In this document: piece after piece, positions 42,986-50,930 of the stretch
How positions within the stretch are numbered: the first letter of the stretch is position 1
Layout: every line of letters starts with the position of its first letter
Source: Bacillota bacterium
GTDB taxonomy: Bacteria > Bacillota > Clostridia > Christensenellales > SZUA-584
Direction: 5' to 3'
DNA: 64,000 nt
NCBI GenBank assembly: GCA_023390815.1
Contig: JAEWCC010000057.1
Span: 1 to 64,000, forward strand
Notes under the pieces: generated by a model
Seen by the model: the letters and a program-made list of their open reading frames with translations, nothing else
Told to the model about the DNA's origin: nothing
Database searches by the model: none
Made by a program: the position numbers and the translations under genes

Positions 42986-43835
42986 ATTTCGCTTGCTCCT
43001 CCTGATAAATCCGTTTCATCTCCGCCGCGTCCTCGGCCATAGTCCCCTGCGATTCGCATATGATCACCGGCTCCATGCCGCGCCGGACGAGCTGCCGCGC
43101 GAGCGGCGCAAAATCCGGCCCAAAGCCCTCGTCCGAGAACTTGCGGTGCATCTTCTCCCCGGCGGCGGTATACTGAATATGGGCGAAGTGTATGTGGAAG
43201 CGCTTCGCGCGCCCGGCTCCCAGCCCCGCTTCCAGCTTGTCCAGAATATCCGCATAATCCTGTTCCGTATTGATGGCACCTTTGCCGCGCGCATGAAGAT
43301 GGGCAAAGTCCAGCGCGGGTATAAACCGGCTGTCCAGCTTACATAGCTCAATCGTCTCCTCAAGGCTGCCAATCTGCTTGGGTCTGCCCATGGTTTCAGG
43401 GCAAAGCGCGACGTCATTAAGCGCACTGCCAAGCGCTTCCGCCGCAACGAGCAGCCCGGCCTTCACGCGATCCAAGGCGTCCGCATAACTGAGCTTACCC
43501 GGTGTGCCGGGGTGAAATACCACGCGTTTTGCGCCCATCCACTTCGCTGCCTTCACCGACTGCATCAGGTAGCGGATGTTAGCCGCCGCCTTGTCGGTAT
43601 CCTCCGTGGCGAGGTTGATGTAATAAGGTCCGTGAACGCTTAAAACCACGCCTTCCTTTGCCGCCGCCTCGCCGATCGACTCTGCGGTTGCCTGCGAAAG
43701 CTGCACGCCCCGTCCAAAAGAGTATTCAAATGCGTCAAGGCCCATCTGCGCGATCCACGAGAACGCCTCGGTGGTGCGCTTGTACCCCTGCGCGTAAAAA
43801 CTGTCCGAATTGCCCGCCGGGCCGAAATGTATCAT
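42975..43835 (-). CDS. AP endonuclease family 2 (endonuclease IV-like) protein
   Basis: 286 aa TIM-barrel protein of the Nfo/xylose-isomerase-like superfamily. Metal ligands are visible in VLSVHGPYYINL, VVFHPGTPG, LCPETMGR, ALDFAHLHA, RFHIHFAH and VIICESQG. Likely cleaves abasic DNA, but it is a divergent branch distinct from classical Nfo in the HA-rich segment, so a different phospho-sugar substrate is possible. Confidence 0.82.
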   Translation of the reverse strand: MIHFGPAGNSDSFYAQGYKRTTEAFSWIAQMGLDAFEYSFGRGVQLSQATAESIGEAAAKEGVVLSVHGPYYINLATEDTDKAAANIRYLMQSVKAAKWMGAKRVVFHPGTPGKLSYADALDRVKAGLLVAAEALGSALNDVALCPETMGRPKQIGSLEETIELCKLDSRFIPALDFAHLHARGKGAINTEQDYADILDKLEAGLGAGRAKRFHIHFAHIQYTAAGEKMHRKFSDEGFGPDFAPLARQLVRRGMEPVIICESQGTMAEDAAEMKRIYQEEQAKYEG

Positions 43836-43909
43836 GTAAAAACTCTCCTTGGGTTATATTACCCATGCCAATAAAAAAAGTCCAGCTTTTTTCCCGCCGC
43901 TGCAAAAGA

Positions 43910-43938
43910 AAAAAAGCGGCCTGGCAATGCCGGGCCGC
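43910..43938 (-). terminator. terminator after the chemoreceptor gene
   Basis: GCGGCCCGGCA/TGCCAGGCCGC-type stem (43916-43938) followed on the minus strand by TTTTTT. Confidence 0.85.
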
Positions 43939-43983
43939 ATAAGAATGGGGAATAACCAAAATATTTTAATACGCAGATGCGCA

Positions 43984-46041
43984 TTAGTATTTTCCAAACT
44001 CGTTATCGCTGAGAACTTTCCGTTCCGGCGTCGCATCCGATACTCCGCTTCGCCGAACCGCGCTTGCGTCTGCCATGCCTGCGTCATCTTTTTTGAGCTT
44101 GAAGCGCGCTACCATCGATTTGAGTATATCCGCCTGGCTGGAGAGTTCCTCGCTGGCCGCAGCCGCTTCCTCGGCGGTAGCCGAATTCGTCTGCACGACG
44201 GCAGACAACTGCTCAATACCGCTGTTGACCTGCGCAATCGCGATTGCCTGCTCATTCGAAGCCAGTGCGATTCCGGATACCAGCTCGGCCGCTTCTTCCA
44301 CACGCTTCACGATACTTGTCAGCGCATCGGCCGTATTGTTTGCGATATTCGTTCCCGCATCTACTTTTTTCATCGACCCTTCAATGAGCTCCGCGGTTTC
44401 TTTAGCGGCCTTCGCGCTTCTGGCTGCCAGATTTCTGACTTCCTCTGCAACCACGGCAAAGCCCTTGCCATGCGCACCCGCGCGGGCGGCTTCCACCGCG
44501 GCGTTAAGCGCCAGAATGTTTGTCTGAAATGCGATATCGTCGATCACCCTGATGATTTTTGATATGCTCGCCGATGAATCACTGATTTCCTTCATGGCGT
44601 ACTGCATCGCAACCATCTGGTCGTTTCCGCCGGCAGCATCGCCTTTGGCCTTGTTGGCAAGATCATTGGCATGACCCGCATTGACGGCGTTTTGCTTCGT
44701 CTGTACCGCCATCTGCGTGACAGACGTGGAGAGTTCCTCAATTGAACTGGCCTGCTCTGCGGCTCCCTGCGATATGGTCTGGCTTCCGGCTGAAACCTGA
44801 ACAGTACCCGAGGCAACCTGTTCCGCGGCGGTGTGGATATCGCTCATCACCGTATTCATTGAACCGGCAATGGCATTGATAGCCGTTTTGAGCGCAATGA
44901 AATCACCCTTGAACTCGGATTCGATCTCCGCGCTGAGATCACCATTGGCCATTCTCTCAAGAACATCGGAAATCTCATGAATATACCCCTTCAGTGAAGC
45001 CACCGTTTCATTCACCGAACGTTTGATGATCTCATAATCACCCATGAAGTCACTCGTAACCATTGCATCAAGTTTGCCTTCGGAAAGCGCGGACAGAACC
45101 TCCGCCGCCTCGTTGATCGGAGTAATCACCGCATCCAGCGTGCTGTTGATTCCCTCGATGATCTGGCGGTAGCTGCCCCGATGAAGATCGGCGTCGGCAC
45201 GGGCTGACAACACACCCTTCGCCGCGGCTTCTGACAGCATGAGAGAATCATCCAGCAGGCGGCCAAGCGCTTCCTTGACCGTATTAAGGTTTCCGATCAT
45301 CAGCCGGAACTCACCGCTGAATTTATCGGCGTTGATCGTCTCCATTTCCTCCCCGCTCGCGATTCTTGCCAGCTGCTTCGATGTGACGCTGACCGGTTTC
45401 GTAATGCTTCTGGTAAGCAGCACCCCCAGCAGTATCGCAACCAGAACGCCTGCGGACATCAAACCGATCATCATGAGCATCGATACACGGGCCGTTTCAC
45501 TGTTTGCCTGGCTCTGTTTCTGCGCTTCGTTGATATTGAATTCAAGTAATTGGGTAAAAGAGTCCTGCAGGGCTGTGCCCGTCTTGCGTGCGTCTCCGAG
45601 AATTAAATCGTGCGCTTCATTGTTCTTGCCATTCTGAACATATTCAATGGCCTGCTGGATATACGTTTTATACTGCGTCCACTGCGCCAGAAGCGTCGTA
45701 AATATAACCTTCTCGCCTTCGGAAGAAACGCTGTATTCGCCCAGAGACTCATCCGCCGATGCGATATACTGGATAATATAATTGATATCGGTTTCCTTCT
45801 CATTCAGTTTGGCATTCGTACCCATATCGAGTGCGTTGAACCGGACTCGTTGGTAGAGCGCAGAAGCATTGGCCGCTTTCGCGAGGTCGCTTACATTTTC
45901 CTGATAAAGCGTTTCAGACCCATTCTCGACAGTGGTTATATTGATGATCCCCAAAGCACCAATTGCCCCCGCAATTGCGGCAACAACCATAAAAGCGATC
46001 ATCAACCTGACTCCGATTTTTACTCTCTTCAGACCTTTCAT
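43984..46041 (-). CDS. methyl-accepting chemotaxis protein with tandem HAMP domains
   Basis: 685 aa. TM1 (about 12-34), a four-helix-bundle periplasmic-type sensor (about 35-187), TM2 (about 188-210), HAMP (about 210-262), then two further HAMP-like units (VLSALSEGKLDAMV and VLERMANGDLSAEI regions) and the signalling domain with the hairpin tip IDDIAFQTNILALNAAVEAA and HGKGFAVVAEEVRNLA. It controls CheA/CheW. Preceded by a sigma-28-like promoter (46222-46248). No CheR-tethering pentapeptide at the end. Confidence 0.95.
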   Translation of the reverse strand: MKGLKRVKIGVRLMIAFMVVAAIAGAIGALGIINITTVENGSETLYQENVSDLAKAANASALYQRVRFNALDMGTNAKLNEKETDINYIIQYIASADESLGEYSVSSEGEKVIFTTLLAQWTQYKTYIQQAIEYVQNGKNNEAHDLILGDARKTGTALQDSFTQLLEFNINEAQKQSQANSETARVSMLMMIGLMSAGVLVAILLGVLLTRSITKPVSVTSKQLARIASGEEMETINADKFSGEFRLMIGNLNTVKEALGRLLDDSLMLSEAAAKGVLSARADADLHRGSYRQIIEGINSTLDAVITPINEAAEVLSALSEGKLDAMVTSDFMGDYEIIKRSVNETVASLKGYIHEISDVLERMANGDLSAEIESEFKGDFIALKTAINAIAGSMNTVMSDIHTAAEQVASGTVQVSAGSQTISQGAAEQASSIEELSTSVTQMAVQTKQNAVNAGHANDLANKAKGDAAGGNDQMVAMQYAMKEISDSSASISKIIRVIDDIAFQTNILALNAAVEAARAGAHGKGFAVVAEEVRNLAARSAKAAKETAELIEGSMKKVDAGTNIANNTADALTSIVKRVEEAAELVSGIALASNEQAIAIAQVNSGIEQLSAVVQTNSATAEEAAAASEELSSQADILKSMVARFKLKKDDAGMADASAVRRSGVSDATPERKVLSDNEFGKY

Positions 46042-46192
46042 GCCCCTACTCTCCTCGCAAGTAATATTTATCGACTTGTCTTCACAAGTGTTCAGTCTTC
46101 AGTTACCAAAGCTTCCATTGACTAGCCTCATTCGTAGAAGGTAAAGCATGTTCTGTTGGATTAGGGAGTACTTCAACGTATTAGCCGCCCTA

Positions 46193-46206
46193 ACCGACCG
46201 GTTGGT
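46193..46206. promoter_or_regulatory. palindrome between chemoreceptor and tetR, likely TetR operator
   Basis: ACCGACCGGTTGGT, a 14-bp near-perfect palindrome (one mismatch pair) in the divergent intergenic region, 16 bp downstream of the chemoreceptor -10. Palindromes around ACCGGT are common TetR-family sites. Confidence 0.55.
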
Positions 46207-46221
46207 AGATTCCCTCTAAAT

Positions 46222-46248
46222 ATATCGAGATATATGAAAAAAACTTTA
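46222..46248 (-). promoter_or_regulatory. sigma-28 (SigD/FliA)-type promoter of the chemoreceptor gene
   Basis: Minus strand TAAA (46245-46248), 15 bases, CTCGATAT (46222-46229), close to the motility consensus TAAA-N15-GCCGATAA (three mismatches in the -10). Confidence 0.6.
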
Positions 46249-46303
46249 ACCTGCTTGCCTTGAAATATCGTTTTTGTGGTATACTTCGTGAAGGGATGGA
46301 ACG

Positions 46304-46906
46304 ATGAAACGTACAGAAATATTAGCAATGGCGCTGAAATGCTTCTCAATACATGGCTACTTCGGATGCTCGATGCAGCAAATCGCAGATTCGGTCGGGA
46401 TAAACAAGGCTACCCTGTATCATTATTACCAGAGCAAGCAGGAACTCTATCTTGCAGTTTTCGATATTCAAATGGAAAACTACTTAAATATTTTTAAGGA
46501 GCTTCCGGACAGTTTGCCTGGGGAATCGCCTCGGTCTGTCTTGTTTCAGATCTCGCATACGATGGTTTCCAGTAGGACAATTGATGAGATCATGTTTATA
46601 AAGGGCACCCACAATATGTTGGCAAGTGACATGGAAAAACCCTTCATGCTGGCATTGCGTGAGCGCTTATCGGCGTGTAATCGCGATATTGCTAACGCTT
46701 TGAGTAATTTTCACCCATTTGGCCTTGATATTCAAAACGATCTGGGAACCACGTTCCTTGCATCCTATTTCATATTTATTAACGGTTTTTTAGATTGGAT
46801 GCTAATCAACGCTCATGTTTCCAACCAGGATGTATCAGACAAGCTGGATATACTGTTTGATGTTTTTTGGGAGGGATGCAACACCCTTCTTCCCGTAACT
46901 TCGTAA
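46304..46906 (+). CDS. TetR-family transcriptional regulator
   Basis: 200 aa. N-terminal helix-turn-helix (about 5-50) with the family pattern GYFGCSMQQIADSVGINKATLYHYYQSKQELY; the C-terminal ligand-binding domain (about 60-195) is not specific by eye. ATG after GAAGGGATGG. Divergent from the chemoreceptor gene and probably binding 46193-46206; whether it regulates itself, the receptor or both is open. Confidence 0.92.
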   Translation: MKRTEILAMALKCFSIHGYFGCSMQQIADSVGINKATLYHYYQSKQELYLAVFDIQMENYLNIFKELPDSLPGESPRSVLFQISHTMVSSRTIDEIMFIKGTHNMLASDMEKPFMLALRERLSACNRDIANALSNFHPFGLDIQNDLGTTFLASYFIFINGFLDWMLINAHVSNQDVSDKLDILFDVFWEGCNTLLPVTS

Positions 46907-46920
46907 TATCCGGTCCAATG

Positions 46921-46944
46921 AACGCCTTAGCAGGGCGTTTTTTT
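46921..46944 (+). terminator. rho-independent terminator after tetR
   Basis: AACGCC, six-base loop, GGCGTT followed by TTTTT. Confidence 0.8.
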
Positions 46945-47016
46945 GTGGCTTGTCCCTTACCAAAAAGTTATTAATTGATGTGGACCTTATCTTGCGTACT
47001 ACGGGCAGCTGATCCC

Positions 47017-47709
47017 TCATCCGCTCGTGCTTTTGCCCAGTTCCGCCGCAAGCTTGGCAATTGCCTTGCTTTCGATCCGGGATACATAAGAGCGCGATAT
47101 CCCTGTCCTCTCCGCAATCTCATGCTGCGTCTGAGGCCGCAGACCGCCAAGTCCATATCGCATTTCGATCACAGCGCGTTCGCGGCGCGTCAGACACTTC
47201 CCGAGAAGCCCATAAAGCTGTCGGGTCTGGATGCGCAGCTCTGCCTGTTCCAGCACGATATCATCCCTCGTGCCCAGTATATCAATCAGCGAGATCTCAT
47301 TGCCTTCTTTATCAACGCCGATGGGGTCGCTGAGTGAAACCTCGCATTTGATTTTTTTATTTGAACGCAGCGCCATCAGCACCTCGTTTTCGATGCATTT
47401 GGCGGCATATGTCGCAAGCTGCGTTCCCTTCTTTGCCGAGAAAGAGTTTACGGCTTTGATGAGTCCGATCGTACCGATTGAAATCAGATCGTCGTTGGAA
47501 AGCGAAGTATTCTGATATTTCTTCACAATGTGAGCCACAAGCCGCAGATTGTGTTCGACGAGCCGGTTTTTTGACTCCTCGTCCCCTGCGGCGCAGGCTT
47601 TAATGCACGCTTCCTCTTCCGTCTTGCTCAGGGGCTTGGGGAAGGTCTTGCCCGAGAGGTATCCCGCAAAGCACAATAGTTCGCGGATGATATCTAGAAT
47701 TTCCCACAT
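47017..47709 (-). CDS. sigK: RNA polymerase sporulation sigma factor SigK, uninterrupted
   Basis: 230 aa. Late mother-cell sigma factor. Short hydrophobic pro-sequence (about 1-20, LLCFAGYLSG), region 2 with LVEHNLRLVAHIVKKY and LATYAAKCIENEVLMALR, region 4 ending RTGISRSYVSRIESKA. The gene is continuous, with no skin element. Difference from SigE: pro-sequence type and the KPLSKTEEEACI start. The flanks lack SpoIIGA. Normal length. Confidence 0.93.
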   Translation of the reverse strand: MWEILDIIRELLCFAGYLSGKTFPKPLSKTEEEACIKACAAGDEESKNRLVEHNLRLVAHIVKKYQNTSLSNDDLISIGTIGLIKAVNSFSAKKGTQLATYAAKCIENEVLMALRSNKKIKCEVSLSDPIGVDKEGNEISLIDILGTRDDIVLEQAELRIQTRQLYGLLGKCLTRRERAVIEMRYGLGGLRPQTQHEIAERTGISRSYVSRIESKAIAKLAAELGKSTSG

Positions 47710-47737
47710 AAATCCGTCCTCCGTTTGATGCTCTTAA

Positions 47738-47761
47738 ATCATATGAAGCCTGAACGGATAT
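47738..47761 (-). promoter_or_regulatory. possible sigma-E promoter of sigK
   Basis: Minus strand ATAT (47758-47761), 12 bases, CATATGAT (47738-47745), resembling the sigma-E form ATA...CATACAAT, just before the GGAGGA of sigK. Weak match, supported mainly by expected biology. Confidence 0.3.
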
Positions 47762-47905
47762 TTTGCAAGAACGCTTGTCGTATTTTACTTTTTATTTAAT
47801 ACAGGATAAAGATACTGATAAGGCGCTATAAAGTCCAGCATGCAGCAATGAACCCATGATCAGACCAGTTGTCAGCCGTGACTTCACTTGCATCCTTAGA
47901 CATGC

Positions 47906-49012
47906 TTATAGAGTAACTTCTCCGTAGTGCAATATATCTGCAATACGCCGGGAAGCGTGTCCATCACCATAAGGGTTGCAGGCTGTACTCATTTGCCGAT
48001 ACATCCCTGCGTCTACCAACAGCCGCTTCGTGCTTTCATAAATGGTATCCTCTTGGGTGCCGACGAGCCGAAGCGTCCCCGCTTCAATTCCCTCAGGGCG
48101 TTCAGTCGTATCGCGCATCACCAACACCGGCTTGCCTAGCGACGGTGCTTCCTCCTGTATCCCTCCACTGTCGGTCAACACGAGATAGCACCTCGCCAAA
48201 AAGTTATGAAAGTCGATTACGTCGAGCGGCTCAATGAGGCGAATCCTCTCCCCCTGCCCGAGTTCCTCGCTTGCAATATTCCGCACCACCGGGTTCATAT
48301 GGATCGGGTAGATCATTTTCGTATCAGGGAAGTCCTCTGCAATGCGCCGTATTGCCCTGAACATGCTGCGCATAGGATCGCCGAGGTTCTCACGCCGATG
48401 AGCAGTTAATAATATCAACCGGCTGCCGTTTGCCCATTGCAGCGCAGGATGATCATAGTCGTCACGAACCGTCGTGTGAAGCGCGTCGATCGCCGTGTTG
48501 CCGGTCACATAAATTGCAGAAGGATCTTTACCCTCCCGGATGAGGTTTTCTTTAGCCAGTCTTGTCGGCGCAAAGTGGTATCTTGCGATAATGCCGACTG
48601 CCTGCCGGTTGAACTCCTCCGGGTATGGCGAGTATATGTTGTATGTCCTCAGCCCCGCTTCCACATGGCCCACCGGTATCTGCCGGTAATAGCAGGCCAG
48701 AGAAGAAACAAATGTCGTCGTGGTGTCGCCATGTACTAGAACGACATCTGGCTTCACCTGGCAGAGAACCGCGTTGAAACGCTCGAGAATGGCTGCAGAT
48801 ATATCAAAAAGCGTTTGGTTTTCTCTCATAATCGACAGATCAAAATCCGGCACAACGTCAAAAGCAGCGAGTACCGTATCTAACATTTCCCGGTGCTGCC
48901 CTGTAACGCAAACTACTGTTTTTAGTTCCCGCCGGGCTTTCAGCTCCCTGACAAGGGGGCACATCTTGATCGCCTCCGGGCGGGTACCGAATACCAGCAA
49001 TATGGTCTTCAA
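47906..49012 (-). CDS. wecB: UDP-N-acetylglucosamine 2-epimerase (non-hydrolysing)
   Basis: 368 aa. Converts UDP-GlcNAc to UDP-ManNAc. GTRPEAIKM near the N-terminus, CVTGQHREML, VHGDTTTT, HVEAGLRT, TAHRRENLG, LTDSGGIQEEAPSLGKPVLVMRDTTERPE (read in parts) are diagnostic. The TTG start follows AGAGG. Last gene of the minus-strand surface-polymer operon. Confidence 0.95.
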   Translation of the reverse strand: MKTILLVFGTRPEAIKMCPLVRELKARRELKTVVCVTGQHREMLDTVLAAFDVVPDFDLSIMRENQTLFDISAAILERFNAVLCQVKPDVVLVHGDTTTTFVSSLACYYRQIPVGHVEAGLRTYNIYSPYPEEFNRQAVGIIARYHFAPTRLAKENLIREGKDPSAIYVTGNTAIDALHTTVRDDYDHPALQWANGSRLILLTAHRRENLGDPMRSMFRAIRRIAEDFPDTKMIYPIHMNPVVRNIASEELGQGERIRLIEPLDVIDFHNFLARCYLVLTDSGGIQEEAPSLGKPVLVMRDTTERPEGIEAGTLRLVGTQEDTIYESTKRLLVDAGMYRQMSTACNPYGDGHASRRIADILHYGEVTL

Positions 49013-49085
49013 TCAGTTATACCTCTCAGTCGGAATCGTGGTTTGCCAAACGTTTTTACATATCGTAATAACCATTATTTCCATC

Positions 49086-50147
49086 TCATCCCTGCTGTCC
49101 CATACTATTTCGTATCGATATTGTTTGCCCGATTCCTTCATCTAGTGAATAGACCGCCTTCCAGCCAAGCGCCTCCAACTTTTGAGCATTTAAAACCGAT
49201 CGGGAGACCTTGCTATATCCGGCCTTTTCAGCGTCTTCAGGTTGTTCAAAAACAACTTTTCTGCCGGAAAGGCGCGCGATTGTCTCTGCTAACTGAAGTA
49301 TGGTTACCTCGGATTCAATATTGGCCACATTGTAAGCGTTCGCGGTTTCACCCCGCAGCAATATCGTCAGCAACGCGCTTGCGCAGTCGGCTATATAGCA
49401 ATAGGAACGTAATTGCTGACCCGGACTTTTCAGTACAATATCCTGTCCGTTTATAACATTGTTTATGAATTGTGCGCTTGCTCTGTTATCGCCATCAGTG
49501 GTACACGCGCCGTAAATGTGGCAAGGCCTTGCCACCACAACGTCCGCATGGAATTGGCTTGCATATGCTGCGCAAAGCGTTTCCGTCGCCCGTTTGCTGT
49601 TTGGATAGCACGCCCGGGAGGTCATGGAATCCACATAGCCGCTGTAGGTTTCATCGAAACGCAAAACGTCTTGCGCCCCCTGACCATAGACTTCACCCGA
49701 GGAGACATACAGCGTACGTTTAGTACCATGACGCCAGGCATAATCAAGCAGGTACTGGGTTCCCAGTAAATTGCCCAACATCGTACCGACAGGGTCGTTT
49801 GCAAAAGCGACGGGATGCGCATTACTGGCGGCGTGAATGATATAGTCAAAGCGGTTTTCTGTTGAAAGCGGCTTCGTTATGTCATGCTGGATGATATGAA
49901 AATTGCTTTTTGCCGTGTGAGATCTGAACCGCATTTCTAGACGTTCTTTATTTCTTCCCAACACGCATATTGATATATGAACATTCATTTCTTCAAAAAT
50001 ATACATCAACATGTCAACTATAAAAGACCCGATCAAACCTGATGCGCCAGTAACTAAAATGTTCCTGTTTTCCAACGCCGCCAAACCTATACATTGTTGT
50101 GCCGCGACATTAATATCTTTTATATATGACGGATTCGTATATAGCAT
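49086..50147 (-). CDS. NAD-dependent epimerase/dehydratase (extended SDR)
   Basis: 353 aa. Rossmann motif TGASGLIGSF (about 34-43), catalytic Ser in YVSSGEVYG and the YxxxK pair as YPNSKRATE, with a nucleotide-sugar binding C-terminal half (ARPCHIYG). It resembles UDP-glucuronate decarboxylase/4-epimerase-type SDRs. Position between wecB and the cytidylyltransferase gene suggests it acts on a sugar nucleotide of this polymer; the substrate may be CDP- or UDP-linked. Confidence 0.85.
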   Translation of the reverse strand: MLYTNPSYIKDINVAAQQCIGLAALENRNILVTGASGLIGSFIVDMLMYIFEEMNVHISICVLGRNKERLEMRFRSHTAKSNFHIIQHDITKPLSTENRFDYIIHAASNAHPVAFANDPVGTMLGNLLGTQYLLDYAWRHGTKRTLYVSSGEVYGQGAQDVLRFDETYSGYVDSMTSRACYPNSKRATETLCAAYASQFHADVVVARPCHIYGACTTDGDNRASAQFINNVINGQDIVLKSPGQQLRSYCYIADCASALLTILLRGETANAYNVANIESEVTILQLAETIARLSGRKVVFEQPEDAEKAGYSKVSRSVLNAQKLEALGWKAVYSLDEGIGQTISIRNSMGQQG

Positions 50148-50182
50148 TTTTAACCATCCACATTAACAGTATAGAGATTAAA

Positions 50183-50908
50183 TTATAATCCTAATACTTC
50201 ATAATCTTCCATAACTCCCATTATGGCTTTGCACAAATAATAATCAGTAGGCGTAGTAATTTTAATATTGTCAGACGAGCCTTCAACCGTAAAGATTGGA
50301 TGTCCATAATACATAAGCATTGTAGCCGAGTCAATAAAATTATGTGTTCCTTCTTTAATGGCTTTTTCATGGACTTCAAGAATATCTGATAAATAAAAAC
50401 ATTGAGGTGCTCTTGCGTAACAGCATAATGATCGGTTTAACGCCTCCTTTACAGTTTTATTTGCATCCGTAATTAAAATGGTCTCGTTTGCAGGTGCAAT
50501 TGTAACTGCTGAGCCATTCACTCGTACACACTCTATACAATTTGTAATTAGCTCTTCGCTTATAAGCGGCCTAACTCCATCGTGAATTAGGACGATGGTA
50601 TCATTGCCTATATTAGATCCAGTCGCTATGGTTTTTAATCCATTATATTGTGATTGAAGCGCGGTATCACCGCCCGGAATAATCCAGCCAATCTTCTTAA
50701 AACCAGATTTTTCTATAATATCTTTAAGGTAAGGTATCCACTCTTTCACACATACCACTGCTATAGCGTCTATATCGTTGTGGCGCTCAAAGTGTGCTAT
50801 TGTGTGGATGATGATAGCCTTCCCACTAATTTCCAAAAATTGCTTAGGTTTAGTTTTCCGGCTCATCCGTGTTCCTATTCCCCCAGCAAAAACCAATGCT
50901 ACATTCAT
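50183..50908 (-). CDS. IspD/TarI-family cytidylyltransferase
   Basis: 241 aa. Nucleotidyltransferase with the N-terminal AGGIGTRMSRKTKPKQF, HDGVRPLIS and the late SSDNIKITTPTDY segment. In this locus it more likely makes CDP-ribitol or a related CDP-polyol (TarI/Bcs1 type) than methylerythritol-CDP, because a polyol-phosphate transferase is adjacent. No TarJ-type dehydrogenase is nearby, so the polyol source is open. AT-rich compared with its upstream neighbours. Confidence 0.85.
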   Translation of the reverse strand: MNVALVFAGGIGTRMSRKTKPKQFLEISGKAIIIHTIAHFERHNDIDAIAVVCVKEWIPYLKDIIEKSGFKKIGWIIPGGDTALQSQYNGLKTIATGSNIGNDTIVLIHDGVRPLISEELITNCIECVRVNGSAVTIAPANETILITDANKTVKEALNRSLCCYARAPQCFYLSDILEVHEKAIKEGTHNFIDSATMLMYYGHPIFTVEGSSDNIKITTPTDYYLCKAIMGVMEDYEVLGL

Positions 50909-50930
50909 AACTCCCTCCCGTATAAATTAA

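Noticed and set aside
47017..47709. Skin-type interruption of sigK
   Set aside because: The reading frame is continuous and of full length.
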